A stretch of 34,149 bases of DNA from assembly GCA_902776455.1 (NCBI GenBank), contig CACYQI010000051.1, forward strand, positions 1-34,149, written 5' to 3'. The translations under genes were made by a program, and so were the position numbers. This document shows positions 1 through 7,241 of this stretch, one piece after another (positions within the stretch are counted from its first letter, which is position 1; every line of letters begins with the position of its first letter). The DNA is from an uncultured Bacteroidales bacterium. Its GTDB lineage: Bacteria; Bacteroidota; Bacteroidia; Bacteroidales; Bacteroidaceae. A model generated the notes under the pieces. The model searched no databases. It had not been told where the DNA came from and saw only the letters and a list, made by a program, of their open reading frames with translations.

Positions 1-950
1 CTACGGTGAAGAAGACTTTTCAGGACGATGTCTATGGCATGCTCATCACGAGCAAGCGGAACGGCAAGAGCATCTTCCTGCCTGCTGCCGGTATCCGCAT
101 GGACACGGATCTCATCAACGATGGCTCAAGGGCATACTACTGGTCGCGCGACGTTGTCAGGGTCGATAACTTCCTGGCTCGTGACTTCAGTTTCACCACG
201 TCCAGCAACACTCCCAACGACACGAAGAATCGCTGCTATGGCCTGAGCATCCGCCCCGTCATCAACGGTCATGAGTACGTCGAGATAGGCGGCCTGAAGT
301 GGGCGACGATGAACGTCGGTGCTACGACTGTGGCAGGCAGCTACGAGACATGCTACGGCGACTACTTTGCCTGGGGCGAGACACAGCCGCGCTATGCGAG
401 CATTACGCGTTCGGGAGCTAAAGATGATGCTTCCTTCACCTGGCGTAACGGCTACAGTGACGGCTACAGCAGCAGCAACAATCCCACCTACATGGGCACG
501 ACGCTCGATGCTACCCACGATGCTGCCACCGCCAACTGGGGAGGCAACTGGCGCACGCCGACCATGGCGGAGTATGAGGCTTTGGCCGTAGCCTGCTCGG
601 GCCGCAGTGCTAACAATCAGATACACGTCAATCTGACAAGCACAATCACGGAGGGCGGCATCTACTGGCTGAGCAGCACGCAGACCATCGAACCGGCCTA
701 CACAGGTGTAGCCGGCTTACTCTTCGTGAGCAAGGCAGACATCAGCAAGCGGGTTTTCTTCCCCGCCTCCGGCTACGTCCTCGACTCGATCCTCGACTAT
801 GGCGGCACGTTTGGCAGCTATTGGTCATCGACGCTTAATACGTCGAATACCAAATACGCCTACTACCTGCGCCTCGACCCGTTTTTCGTCAATCCGTCCG
901 ACGGCGTTAGCCGTTACTACGGGTTCACGGTGCGCCCTGTTTCAGACTGA
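1..950 (+). CDS. C-terminal part of a FISUMP-repeat surface protein (5' truncated by window edge)
   Basis: The frame is open to the window edge, so this is the end of a longer gene; a GTG at 6 is only the first possible start inside the window. The protein shows the tail of one and then a complete Fibrobacter succinogenes major paralogous (FISUMP) domain. Signs are the phrases VEIGGLKWATMNVGA and GDYFAWGET, a GGNWRTPTMAEYEAL segment, and two closing blocks of the form YYWS...YGLSIRPV and YWSS...YYGFTVRPV. Such domains are common in secreted or surface-exposed proteins of Bacteroidales and are rich in Gly, Ser, Tyr and Trp. Function, export signal and anchor lie outside the window or are unknown. 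Confident on family, not on role. Confidence 0.75.
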   Translation, partial: TVKKTFQDDVYGMLITSKRNGKSIFLPAAGIRMDTDLINDGSRAYYWSRDVVRVDNFLARDFSFTTSSNTPNDTKNRCYGLSIRPVINGHEYVEIGGLKWATMNVGATTVAGSYETCYGDYFAWGETQPRYASITRSGAKDDASFTWRNGYSDGYSSSNNPTYMGTTLDATHDAATANWGGNWRTPTMAEYEALAVACSGRSANNQIHVNLTSTITEGGIYWLSSTQTIEPAYTGVAGLLFVSKADISKRVFFPASGYVLDSILDYGGTFGSYWSSTLNTSNTKYAYYLRLDPFFVNPSDGVSRYYGFTVRPVSD

Positions 951-1193
951 ACCCTTCACAGCCTGCATATTCGAAGTCACACCATCGCCACCGCCGCCCG
1001 CGCCTACAACGGCAGCGCGTGGCTGGTGAGTTGCATCGGCGACGAAGAATATCCCATCGCGTCGGAAGACGTGGAGTTGTGGCGACATGCGTATGTGGAC
1101 TGCTGCATCCCCTGCTTTGAGGAACCGATAAAACAAAAAAAAGAGAGTGGCTTCACAGCTGCTCTCTTCCACATTGGTATTAGCTTTGTTTAA
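951..1193 (+). pseudogene. Possible gene remnant in frame after the FISUMP stop
   Basis: Directly after the TGA of the FISUMP gene the same frame stays open for 80 codons up to TAA at 1191. The middle part has coding-like composition (AYNGSAWLVSCIGDEEY, then ASEDVELWRHAYVDC). No start codon with an obvious promoter is visible. The last third overlaps a minus-strand hairpin and A-run, so that part is unlikely to be protein. It may be the tail of a decayed gene or a chance open frame. I do not recognise the peptide. Confidence 0.25.
1131..1168 (-). terminator. Rho-independent terminator, minus strand
   Basis: A hairpin with a 7-bp AAGAGAG/CTCTCTT stem, extended by two inner pairs across a 2x2 mismatch, is followed on the minus strand by eight T residues, then GTTTT. 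It can end the candidate small RNA and any read-through from the BadF-type gene. No T-run follows on the plus strand. Confidence 0.6.
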
Positions 1194-1218
1194 GGTAAAA
1201 AGATTGTTTTCAGGATAA
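1131..1218 (-). ncRNA. Candidate small RNA, about 85-90 nt, with its own promoter and terminator
   Basis: On the minus strand a good promoter (TTG, 20 bp, TAACTTTG) at 1225-1255 predicts transcription from about 1218. About 50 nt downstream is a hairpin (AAGAGAG pairing with CTCTCTT, 1141-1168) followed by a T-run (complement of 1131-1142). Promoter and intrinsic terminator therefore bracket a short transcript with no convincing open frame. Inferred only; it could also be an attenuated leader. Confidence 0.4.
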
Positions 1219-1224
1219 CGAGTG

Positions 1225-1255
1225 CAAAGTTATGGAATTTTTATGCATTACGCAA
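1225..1255 (-). promoter_or_regulatory. Bacteroidetes-type promoter for the candidate small RNA
   Basis: The minus strand reads TTG (1253-1255), 20 bp, then TAACTTTG (1225-1232). This fits the Bacteroidetes -33/-7 arrangement (TTG, 19-21 bp, TAnnTTTG). It lies downstream of the BadF-type gene and points away from it, so it does not serve that gene. Confidence 0.5.
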
Positions 1256-1321
1256 GAGTTCATAGTATGTTTTTCAACATATTTCCTCATTTTTTTTGTT
1301 TTTGTTCCCAAGTAGGTCTTT

Positions 1322-2164
1322 TTAGAGGTGAAATTGAGCAATCGCTTCGATGGGACGTCGCAGGATTCGACCTATTTCCATGTTTTCTTCCTTGGCTGCT
1401 GTCTTTAGCTCTTCTTCGAACTGGTAGGCGATGCCTCCAACCAGGTGGATGGGCATTTCCTTGTGCCCGTAGCAGGCGATGTTTCGCGAGAAGAACAGGC
1501 GGAAGGCCGTGGTCAGCATGTTGTGGATGTCGGGGTGCGAGCGGTGTTCTGCGATGAAGGGGACCAGCGAGGCAAGGAATGTGTTGGCCGAAGGCAGGCG
1601 ATAGACGCGCTCGATGATGCCGGGCAGCGACAGATGGAACTTGTCGCAGAACGTCTCTCGGAGTTCCTCGGGCAAAGTTCCCTTGAAGAGTCCGTTCAGG
1701 AGCGTCTTGCCCAGAAAGGCGCCGCTGCCTTCGTCGCCCAGGATGTAGCCGAGCGGCGGCGTGTGCGCAACGATGTCCTTGCCGTCGTAGAGGCAGCTGT
1801 TGGAGCCTGTGCCCAGTATGCCTGCAATGCCAGGCTCGCGTCCGCACAGGGCGCGGGCTGCTCCCAGCAGGTCGCTTCCCACTTCGATGTGGCATCCCGG
1901 CAGCAGCTCGCCCACAACGCTCCGCACCGTCTCGCTGAACGGTTCTATGCACCCCGCGCCGTAGAAAAAGACGTCCAGCGGTCCGTTTCCTTGTGGAAGT
2001 TGGGTCAGCAGCTGGTGGTATAATACATTATATATAATATCGCGCGCGTCGCGCGCGGGGTTGATGCCGTCGGTATGGAAGTAGGAGCGAGTGCCGTCGG
2101 GAGTGGTCAGTAGCCAGTCCGTCTTGGTGGAACCGCTGTCGGCTATGAGTAGTGGCTTGTTCAT
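1322..2164 (-). CDS. BadF/BadG/BcrA/BcrD-type ATPase, N-acetylglucosamine kinase-like
   Basis: A 280-residue protein of the ASKHA (actin-like ATPase) fold. Visible motifs are phosphate-1 DSGSTKTDW near residue 8, phosphate-2 GTGSNSC near residue 100, GDEGSGAFLGK near 125, and the adenosine-type HLVGGIAYQF near 245. Eukaryotic and bacterial GlcNAc kinases belong to this family, so a sugar or amino-sugar kinase is the best guess; the substrate is not shown. The start is the ATG before NKPLLIADSG, because the open frame upstream runs through low-complexity repeat sequence. It lies 109 bp after secG on the same strand without a clear own promoter, so it may be read from the upstream operon. Confidence 0.8.
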   Translation of the reverse strand: MNKPLLIADSGSTKTDWLLTTPDGTRSYFHTDGINPARDARDIIYNVLYHQLLTQLPQGNGPLDVFFYGAGCIEPFSETVRSVVGELLPGCHIEVGSDLLGAARALCGREPGIAGILGTGSNSCLYDGKDIVAHTPPLGYILGDEGSGAFLGKTLLNGLFKGTLPEELRETFCDKFHLSLPGIIERVYRLPSANTFLASLVPFIAEHRSHPDIHNMLTTAFRLFFSRNIACYGHKEMPIHLVGGIAYQFEEELKTAAKEENMEIGRILRRPIEAIAQFHL

Positions 2165-2169
2165 GATGC

Positions 2170-2256
2170 ATACGAAAAGGGGCAAAGAGCAGAGGGCAGG
2201 AGGACCCATACGTTCCTCTCTATTCTCTTGCCCCTTGCTCCTTGTCCCTTTTCCCT
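2170..2256. repeat. Dispersed G/A-rich intergenic repeat, copy 1, in imperfect inverted halves
   Basis: The stretch holds AGGGGCAAAGAGCAGAGG on one side and CTCTTGCCCCTTGCTCC on the other. Its minus strand closely matches the block that follows the GH3 gene (12885-12910). A copy thus sits between secG and the kinase gene; it may fold into a long imperfect hairpin. Confidence 0.5.
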
Positions 2257-2273
2257 GTTTACTCTTCCAGTGA

Positions 2274-2633
2274 TTACTGAGCGGGAGCCTCTGCGGGAGC
2301 TTCGGCAGGCGCGTCGGTAGCTGCGGGCTGTTCCATAGCGGGAACGTTGGCAGGATTGGTTGCTGCCTGTTCAATGGCCTGCTGCATGATGACAGAGTCG
2401 CTGTGGCTTGCGCCGGGCAGACATGCCACGCTGATGACGCTAAGGAAAATCATAATGCCTGCGAGCGTCCAAGTTGCCTTTTCGATGAAGTTTGTTGTCT
2501 TGGGAGCGCCCAGAATCTGGTTGTTGTTTGAGTAGTCGGCAGCCAGTCCGCCGCCTTTTGATTCCTGGATAAGTACGATGAGGCACATGAGGATGGAGGC
2601 CAGTACAATCAGGATAACGATAGATGTGTACAT
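2274..2633 (-). CDS. secG: Preprotein translocase subunit SecG
   Basis: A 119-residue membrane protein: first transmembrane helix at residues 3-23, the conserved cytoplasmic loop QESKGGGLAADYSNNNQILG with GAPKTTNFIEKATW, and a second helix at about 52-72. SecG assists the SecYE channel in moving unfolded proteins across the inner membrane. The C-terminus carries an Ala/Pro/Glu-rich tail after the second helix, absent from E. coli SecG but common in this phylum. It follows the TPR gene by 3 bp and is the last member of the tight rlmN-secG gene run. Confidence 0.92.
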   Translation of the reverse strand: MYTSIVILIVLASILMCLIVLIQESKGGGLAADYSNNNQILGAPKTTNFIEKATWTLAGIMIFLSVISVACLPGASHSDSVIMQQAIEQAATNPANVPAMEQPAATDAPAEAPAEAPAQ

Positions 2634-2636
2634 GTG

Positions 2637-3428
2637 TTATTTGTGTTTATTATTTAAGATTAATTTCTCAAGAAATCTGATTTGGTCTGCAAAGTAACGA
2701 TTTTTTTTTGGATATTTCAAGGAAAGTTGCCGGATAATTTTCACTGCGTTCTCATATTTGCCTTGTTTGATGTAAATTCCGGCCATTATTTCAGTCAAAA
2801 TCTCGTTATTTGCATCATTTTTCGTTGTATTGTCCTCGTCGGGATGACTCTCTTCGTGTTCGTCTCCGATGTTCTCGCCGGCAGCCCTTCCCATTGCGTC
2901 CTCGGGGAGGCTCTCCTCGTCATGTTTGTCGATGAGGACAATCCTTCCGCTCCCGTTCTCGAGGAAGTCTTCCACCACGCCGCCGCCGTTCATGGGCAAT
3001 GCCTCTTGCCGCTGCCGGCCTTGCTGGCTTTCGCGTTGCAGCAGGTAGCCGATATAGTCCTGGGCAGCATCGATGGGGTGGCTGGCAGGCGTAGCGGGTA
3101 TCTGTGCTTCGAGGAAGTTGTCGATGAGGCTTACGGTTCGCGATTCGGGTGCATCGTCGCTATCGTCGTAGCGTTTGCGTTCCTCTGCATGGGTGTAGTG
3201 TGCTTCTTCCGTCAGGTGGAAGATAGCTTCGCGGCTTGGCACAAGGATGGCTGTTCGTCGCAGCGTCTCGTCGTAGGCCGCATCGTGCTTCTTGTAGAGG
3301 GCTTGCAGGAGCAGAATGCGAGCGACGTGGAAGTAGGGGTACTCTAGTGTGAGAGCCTGCAGCTGGGCGATGGCATCGTCGTCGATGGTGTCGGGCCTGC
3401 GAATGTAGTCTATGATATGTCTATTCAT
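2637..3428 (-). CDS. Bacteroidales-conserved TPR protein of unknown role
   Basis: 263 residues. The N-terminal third is helical (PDTIDDDAIAQLQALTLEYPYFHVARILLLQAL), the middle acidic and low in complexity (residues ~150-210). The end holds at least one tetratricopeptide-like unit (EIMAGIYIKQGKYENAVKII with RQLSLKYPKKNRYFADQI). There is no signal peptide or membrane helix, so it is probably cytoplasmic and acts through protein contacts. It lies between lptE and secG, which hints at an envelope or secretion link, but this is only context. The ATG is the fifth in a run of AAATG motifs made by a GGTAAAT repeat; only this one opens the long frame. Confidence 0.7.
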   Translation of the reverse strand: MNRHIIDYIRRPDTIDDDAIAQLQALTLEYPYFHVARILLLQALYKKHDAAYDETLRRTAILVPSREAIFHLTEEAHYTHAEERKRYDDSDDAPESRTVSLIDNFLEAQIPATPASHPIDAAQDYIGYLLQRESQQGRQRQEALPMNGGGVVEDFLENGSGRIVLIDKHDEESLPEDAMGRAAGENIGDEHEESHPDEDNTTKNDANNEILTEIMAGIYIKQGKYENAVKIIRQLSLKYPKKNRYFADQIRFLEKLILNNKHK

Positions 3429-3466
3429 TTACCATTTAATCATTTACCATTTACCATTTGATTCCC
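3429..3466 (-). repeat. GGTAAAT heptamer array just upstream of the TPR gene start
   Basis: The minus strand reads GGTAAAT twice, GATTAAAT, GGTAAAT, then the start codon. Four ATGs in the array open frames of only 4-5 codons. The same array, in the same orientation to the downstream gene, precedes the DUF721 gene (30341-30490) and the Crp/Fnr gene (33288-33318). Confidence 0.7.
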
Positions 3467-3487
3467 ATAAATGAGGTGAAGTGAGCT

Positions 3488-3997
3488 TTACCAGTTGGCA
3501 ACTGTGGCGTTGAAGATTTGGTCGGTGATGTCTTTCACCATCTGCGTGACGAGTTCTTCCTGAACTGCGTTGAGCTGTTGCGATGCGTCGTAGTCGGCGG
3601 TTGCGGAGAACTGTCGTTCGAAGTCGTCGCTATGCTTGTTGTTGTTGACGAAGCGGACGTTGACCGTCATCTTCAACTGTACCTGACTGCTGTAGCCATC
3701 GCTGGAGATGCCTTTGTTGAACTGGTCGAAGGCTACAATCTCGCCAGCGAGCTGCATGTCGCCGTTCTTCTTCACCTGCTTCAGCTTTGTCTGATTGGCA
3801 TAGACGTCGGTTATTCTGTTCTGGAAGATGCTTTGCATTGGTGCCCAGACGTATGCGCTTCGGATGGGGAAGTTGTCTATCTGTATGGTTTTCGTCGTGG
3901 TGTAGTCGATGCTGGCTCCGTTGAAGCTGTAGCTGATGGTGCATGCCGAGACAGCCAGAGCCAGCAGGAACATGATGGCGAGGTGTATTCTATTCAT
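3488..3997 (-). CDS. lptE: LptE-family lipoprotein, LPS assembly
   Basis: 169 residues with a lipoprotein signal peptide: hydrophobic stretch at 6-16 and lipobox VSAC with Cys19 as the lipidated residue. The body matches the Bacteroidetes LptE family (SYSFNGASIDYTTTKTIQIDNFPIRSA, then a Lys/Gln-rich region and FERQFSATADYDAS). LptE sits in the outer membrane and plugs LptD, the channel that places lipopolysaccharide in the outer leaflet. The start is the ATG before NRIHLAIM, which gives the signal peptide; it overlaps the 3' end of the sigma-54 activator gene by 8 bp, so translation is probably coupled. Confidence 0.85.
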   Translation of the reverse strand: MNRIHLAIMFLLALAVSACTISYSFNGASIDYTTTKTIQIDNFPIRSAYVWAPMQSIFQNRITDVYANQTKLKQVKKNGDMQLAGEIVAFDQFNKGISSDGYSSQVQLKMTVNVRFVNNNKHSDDFERQFSATADYDASQQLNAVQEELVTQMVKDITDQIFNATVANW

Positions 3998-5213
3998 CGA
4001 TTCCGTATGCTTTGATCTTGCGGTAGAGAGTGCGTTCGCTGATGCCAAGCTCCTCGGCTGCGAGCTTACGCTTGTAGTGGTTGCGTTGGAGGGAAAGCAG
4101 GATGTTGCGTTTCTCCATGTCGCCGATGTTGAGTGTGTCTTCATCGACTATCTCCTCGGCAGTAGGGATGTCCAGTTCCTCCGTTGTGGTGTGCCGAGGT
4201 TTCTTCTGCGTGGAGATGGGGACGGGCAGCGTCGCGCCGGTCGGAGCTTCGTGCCAGTTGTGGTCTTGGAGCTTTTCCTTGAGTTCCTGCACCTCAGAAC
4301 GAAGCTCGAAGACGGCGTGGGCCAGAATCTTTATCTCCTGTTCATAGTCGTGCTGGGAGCTGGAGCTGTTTCCACCTCCGATGGTAGCTATGCCTGTGTC
4401 GGCATCGGAGTTTGGCGTGATGCCGTACTTGGCAAGCACTTCTGGCGTGATGCTTCGGCTCTCGGCGAGGATGCTGAGTTGCTCCGTGATGTTGCGTAGC
4501 TGGCGTATGTTGCCGGGCCATTTGTAGGAGTTGACCACGTCTTCAGCCTCGGGAGTGAGGCGGATAGGCTCAGGAATGTTGTAGCGTGCGGCCGTGTCGA
4601 GCGCGAACTTCTTGAAGAGAAGCACAGCGTCGCCTTGCCGCTTTCGCAGGGGCGGTATCTTGATGTTGATGGTGCAGAGGCGGTAGTAGAGGTCTTCGCG
4701 GAAGCGTCCCTGCTTGATGGCGTTGGGAATATCTACGTTGGTGGCGGCCACGATGCGCACGTTGGTCTTTCTGGGAGTGCTGCTTCCCACCCGAAGGTAC
4801 TCTCCTGTCTCCAGCACGCGCAACAGTCTTGCCTGTGTGCTCAATGGCAGTTCGCCCACTTCGTCGAGGAAGAGCGTGCCGCCATCTGCAGCGCCGAAGT
4901 ATCCTTCGTGCTCGCCGATGGCACTAGTGAAAGCGCCCTTCTCGTGTCCGAAGAGTTCGCTGTCGATGGTTCCTTCGGGTATGGAGCCGCAGTTGATGGC
5001 GATGTATGTCTTGCCTCGGCGTTTGCTGTGGTCGTGTATGATGCGCGGTATGACCTCTTTGCCCACGCCGCTTTCGCCCTGAACGAGGACGGAGAGGTCG
5101 GTAGGAGCGACGAGGACGGCTGTGGCAAGTGCTTCGCGAAGTGCTTCGTTGCGTCCCACGATGCCATATCTGTTCATCAGGGATTGCATATCTGAATTGT
5201 TACTCTTCGGCAT
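3990..5213 (-). CDS. Sigma-54 interaction (NtrC-type AAA+) transcriptional activator without receiver domain
   Basis: 407 residues. The AAA+ core starts almost at the N-terminus: Walker A GESGVGKE at 46-53, GAFTSA at 93-98 in place of the usual GAFTGA, Walker B GGTLFLDE at 111-118, and RFREDLYYRL near 168. A Fis-type helix-turn-helix ends the protein (KRKLAAEELGISERTLYRKI). There is no REC, GAF or PAS sensor domain, so signal input is unclear; a partner protein or expression level may control it. It remodels sigma-54 RNA polymerase at promoters. It overlaps lptE by 8 bp and follows the pdxA-like gene by 30 bp. Its targets are unknown. Confidence 0.88.
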   Translation of the reverse strand: MPKSNNSDMQSLMNRYGIVGRNEALREALATAVLVAPTDLSVLVQGESGVGKEVIPRIIHDHSKRRGKTYIAINCGSIPEGTIDSELFGHEKGAFTSAIGEHEGYFGAADGGTLFLDEVGELPLSTQARLLRVLETGEYLRVGSSTPRKTNVRIVAATNVDIPNAIKQGRFREDLYYRLCTINIKIPPLRKRQGDAVLLFKKFALDTAARYNIPEPIRLTPEAEDVVNSYKWPGNIRQLRNITEQLSILAESRSITPEVLAKYGITPNSDADTGIATIGGGNSSSSQHDYEQEIKILAHAVFELRSEVQELKEKLQDHNWHEAPTGATLPVPISTQKKPRHTTTEELDIPTAEEIVDEDTLNIGDMEKRNILLSLQRNHYKRKLAAEELGISERTLYRKIKAYGIDE

Positions 5214-5243
5214 AATACACTATTCTGGGTTCATAGTTCAAGG

Positions 5244-6077
5244 TCATTCTTCCTCGACCGTCATGTCTTCTTTCTCTGTTTGGAATTTGGGAGTCCTGGC
5301 ATTCGCTTGCGAGGTGTCGTCCTTCTTCTTGTCATCGCGTTTGTCGCGGAAGAGCTTTTGGAGCGGGTTCTGCCGTGCTTCGTCGTAATGGGCGCGGTTG
5401 CGGATGACGTCGAAGGCTGTGTAGAAGGGATGTGTCCATGCCGACACGTCGGCCAGACCTTCTTCGGGATTGCCTGTGCGGCTGGGTTTGCAGACGGCCG
5501 TAACCACAGTCTCTTTGCCTGCGAAATAGCGGACGGGAGCTTCCAGCGAGAGTTCTGCGATGATGTTCTGCACGGTTGCCTTGCCATTGGCTGCTATGAT
5601 GCCGTCGAAGTGGCTGAGCTTGTCCCCCTCCAGTATCTGTGCGACGGTGTAGGGGCCGTAGGTGTTAATGCCTTGTTCTGCTGTAACTTGGTTGGCGAGG
5701 TCCGGGTTCTGTAGGCTGGTTTCCTGTACGATGGCGATGCGTGGGGAGCGTATGTCGAAGTCGCGCTCCAGGATGTTTCGGAGGTTGACGACGTCCTCGG
5801 CAGTCGGTTCCTTTGCGATGGGTATGAAGTATATCTTGTCGGTCGCGATGATTTCGATGGCGTCGGCGGGGTGAGCCGGGTCGGTCGGAGAGATGTGAAC
5901 CAGGGCGTCGGCCTTTCCTTCGGCTACGTCGCGGAGGGCTGCTTCGGCCTTTCCTGCATCATAGAGGATGGGCGAGCAGAGTTCGAGCAAGGCTGTGTCT
6001 CCCAGTATGCTGCGGATGAGTTCGCCGGCTGCGTCGCTTGTGTTGCTTTGTGTGACGGCTATCTTGAGTTTGTCCAT
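5244..6077 (-). CDS. PdxA-like protein lacking the metal-binding histidine motifs
   Basis: 277 residues, against about 330-360 for 4-hydroxythreonine-4-phosphate dehydrogenase (PdxA). Resemblance at both ends: KIAVTQSNTSDAAGELI matches the family start (usually ITxGDPxGIGxE), and YTAFDVIRNRAHYDEARQNPL matches the family end. The three segments that normally carry metal-binding His are altered: no GHTE motif, AIVQETSLQN where NPHAGxGG is expected, and FDGIIAANGKAT where YDxxLAMYHDQG is expected. It is then probably not a working dehydrogenase. From memory, related genomes have a normal pdxA near this site, so this may be a vertically inherited gene that changed function. A charged tail (residues ~245-277) is added. 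It lies 8 bp after the DUF4837 gene. Confidence 0.7.
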   Translation of the reverse strand: MDKLKIAVTQSNTSDAAGELIRSILGDTALLELCSPILYDAGKAEAALRDVAEGKADALVHISPTDPAHPADAIEIIATDKIYFIPIAKEPTAEDVVNLRNILERDFDIRSPRIAIVQETSLQNPDLANQVTAEQGINTYGPYTVAQILEGDKLSHFDGIIAANGKATVQNIIAELSLEAPVRYFAGKETVVTAVCKPSRTGNPEEGLADVSAWTHPFYTAFDVIRNRAHYDEARQNPLQKLFRDKRDDKKKDDTSQANARTPKFQTEKEDMTVEEE

Positions 6078-6085
6078 GTGTCTGT

Positions 6086-7159
6086 CTATTTGGTTGTCTT
6101 GTCTTTGTCCTTTTTCTCCTCTTCCAGTCCGGTGTCGATGAGCGAGTACTGTTCCTCTGGGAGCTGCAGCGTGTAGAGCGAGCCTTCGAGCCGGCGGATG
6201 AGTCCGCGCTTCATCTTTTCTGGTGCATAGACAAAGCCTTCGACCACGACGACGCGATTCGTCTCCGTGTCGATGCGGGAGTGGCTGACGAAGGGGCCGC
6301 CCATGCAGTCGTGCTCCATGTACCAGAGGCCGCGCATCTCCATAGCGTAGCGGCTGTGGACGACGATGGGTTTGACCATCGTGCAGAGGGTGTCGGTCTT
6401 CATGTACATGCCGGGCTTCTCGCCGGGGAGGTTTGCTTTCATCACGGAGTCGCGCTTTGCGGTCATGTACTCCTTGTTGAACGTCTCAGGCCCTTCGTAG
6501 GGGTAGCTGTACATGCAGATGTTCTCCAGGCCGCTTGCCGTGTTGTTGCTTGTCCAGAGGAAGTGTTCGCCCTTCTTGTAGGCTGTGAGTTCCTTGGGAG
6601 CATAGAAGCGGCAGGCGAAGATCTGCCAAGCCAGGTCGTAAGTCACCTTTGAGTGTCTCTTCTCCAGTTCCACGATGAGGCGGTTCATCTCGGTGCGTGT
6701 CAGGAAGTCGATGACCTCCTGCTTGTGGTCGATGCAGAACTGGCGGAAGTCCTCCAGGCTTGGGCTGTTGATGGTGAGCACTATTTGGTCCATCGCATAC
6801 TTGTTGCGCATGAAGCGCATGCCGGTACGGGTGTACTGCGTCTTGTCGATGTTGACCTGTATGATGTTGCGGAAGATGCTGAAGTTTGCATTCAGGTCCT
6901 TCGGTTCGATCTGCGTGATGTGGAACGAGCGTTCGCTCTGCGGGAGGCAGGGCACATCGGTGTCGAGGATGTCGAACAGGGCGCGGCCGGCAGGAGCCTC
7001 CCACGTCTGTTTGTCGAGCACGACAAGCACTTCGTAGGGACGTCCGCTGGCTCTCGGGAAGATTTGTTCCTTCGTGCAGCTTGCCAAAAGAAATAAACAG
7101 AGGAGAGACCCCCCGACCCCCTTTAGGGGGAGATAAAGATTCTTTATATTCATATTCAT
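6086..7159 (-). CDS. DUF4837 family lipoprotein
   Basis: 357 residues from the chosen start; an in-frame ATG at 7210 would add 17 residues. The downstream start is preferred because it gives a compact lipoprotein signal peptide: hydrophobic core, then LLAS with lipidated Cys28. The body fits the Bacteroidetes-specific DUF4837 family (RPYEVLVVLDKQTWEAPAG, LNANFSIFRNIIQVNID, GPFVSHSRIDTETNRVVVVEGFVYAP). Function unknown; it would be membrane-anchored on the periplasmic side or surface exposed. Residues 10-18 of the signal peptide (LPLKGVGGS) are encoded by a copy of the GC-rich palindromic repeat at 7107-7132, so part of the export signal is repeat-derived. Confidence 0.8.
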   Translation of the reverse strand: MNMNIKNLYLPLKGVGGSLLCLFLLASCTKEQIFPRASGRPYEVLVVLDKQTWEAPAGRALFDILDTDVPCLPQSERSFHITQIEPKDLNANFSIFRNIIQVNIDKTQYTRTGMRFMRNKYAMDQIVLTINSPSLEDFRQFCIDHKQEVIDFLTRTEMNRLIVELEKRHSKVTYDLAWQIFACRFYAPKELTAYKKGEHFLWTSNNTASGLENICMYSYPYEGPETFNKEYMTAKRDSVMKANLPGEKPGMYMKTDTLCTMVKPIVVHSRYAMEMRGLWYMEHDCMGGPFVSHSRIDTETNRVVVVEGFVYAPEKMKRGLIRRLEGSLYTLQLPEEQYSLIDTGLEEEKKDKDKTTK

Positions 7160-7241
7160 AGTTCTATGTTCTTTATAATGATATACGATAATTTGTTTGT
7201 CCTTACTCATTTATGCTCCCCCTAAAGGGGGTTGGGGGGTC
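7107..7241. repeat. Inverted pair of the CCCCCTTTAGGGGG element (7107-7132 and 7216-7241)
   Basis: Two 26-bp copies in opposite orientation match at 25 of 26 positions. In the rlmN-DUF4837 mRNA they can form a 26-position stem with one A.C mismatch, closing an 83-nt loop that holds the rlmN stop codon and the DUF4837 start codons. Each arm can also fold alone (CCCCC-TTTA-GGGGG). One arm codes for the RlmN C-terminus, the other for part of the lipoprotein signal peptide. Confidence 0.85.
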
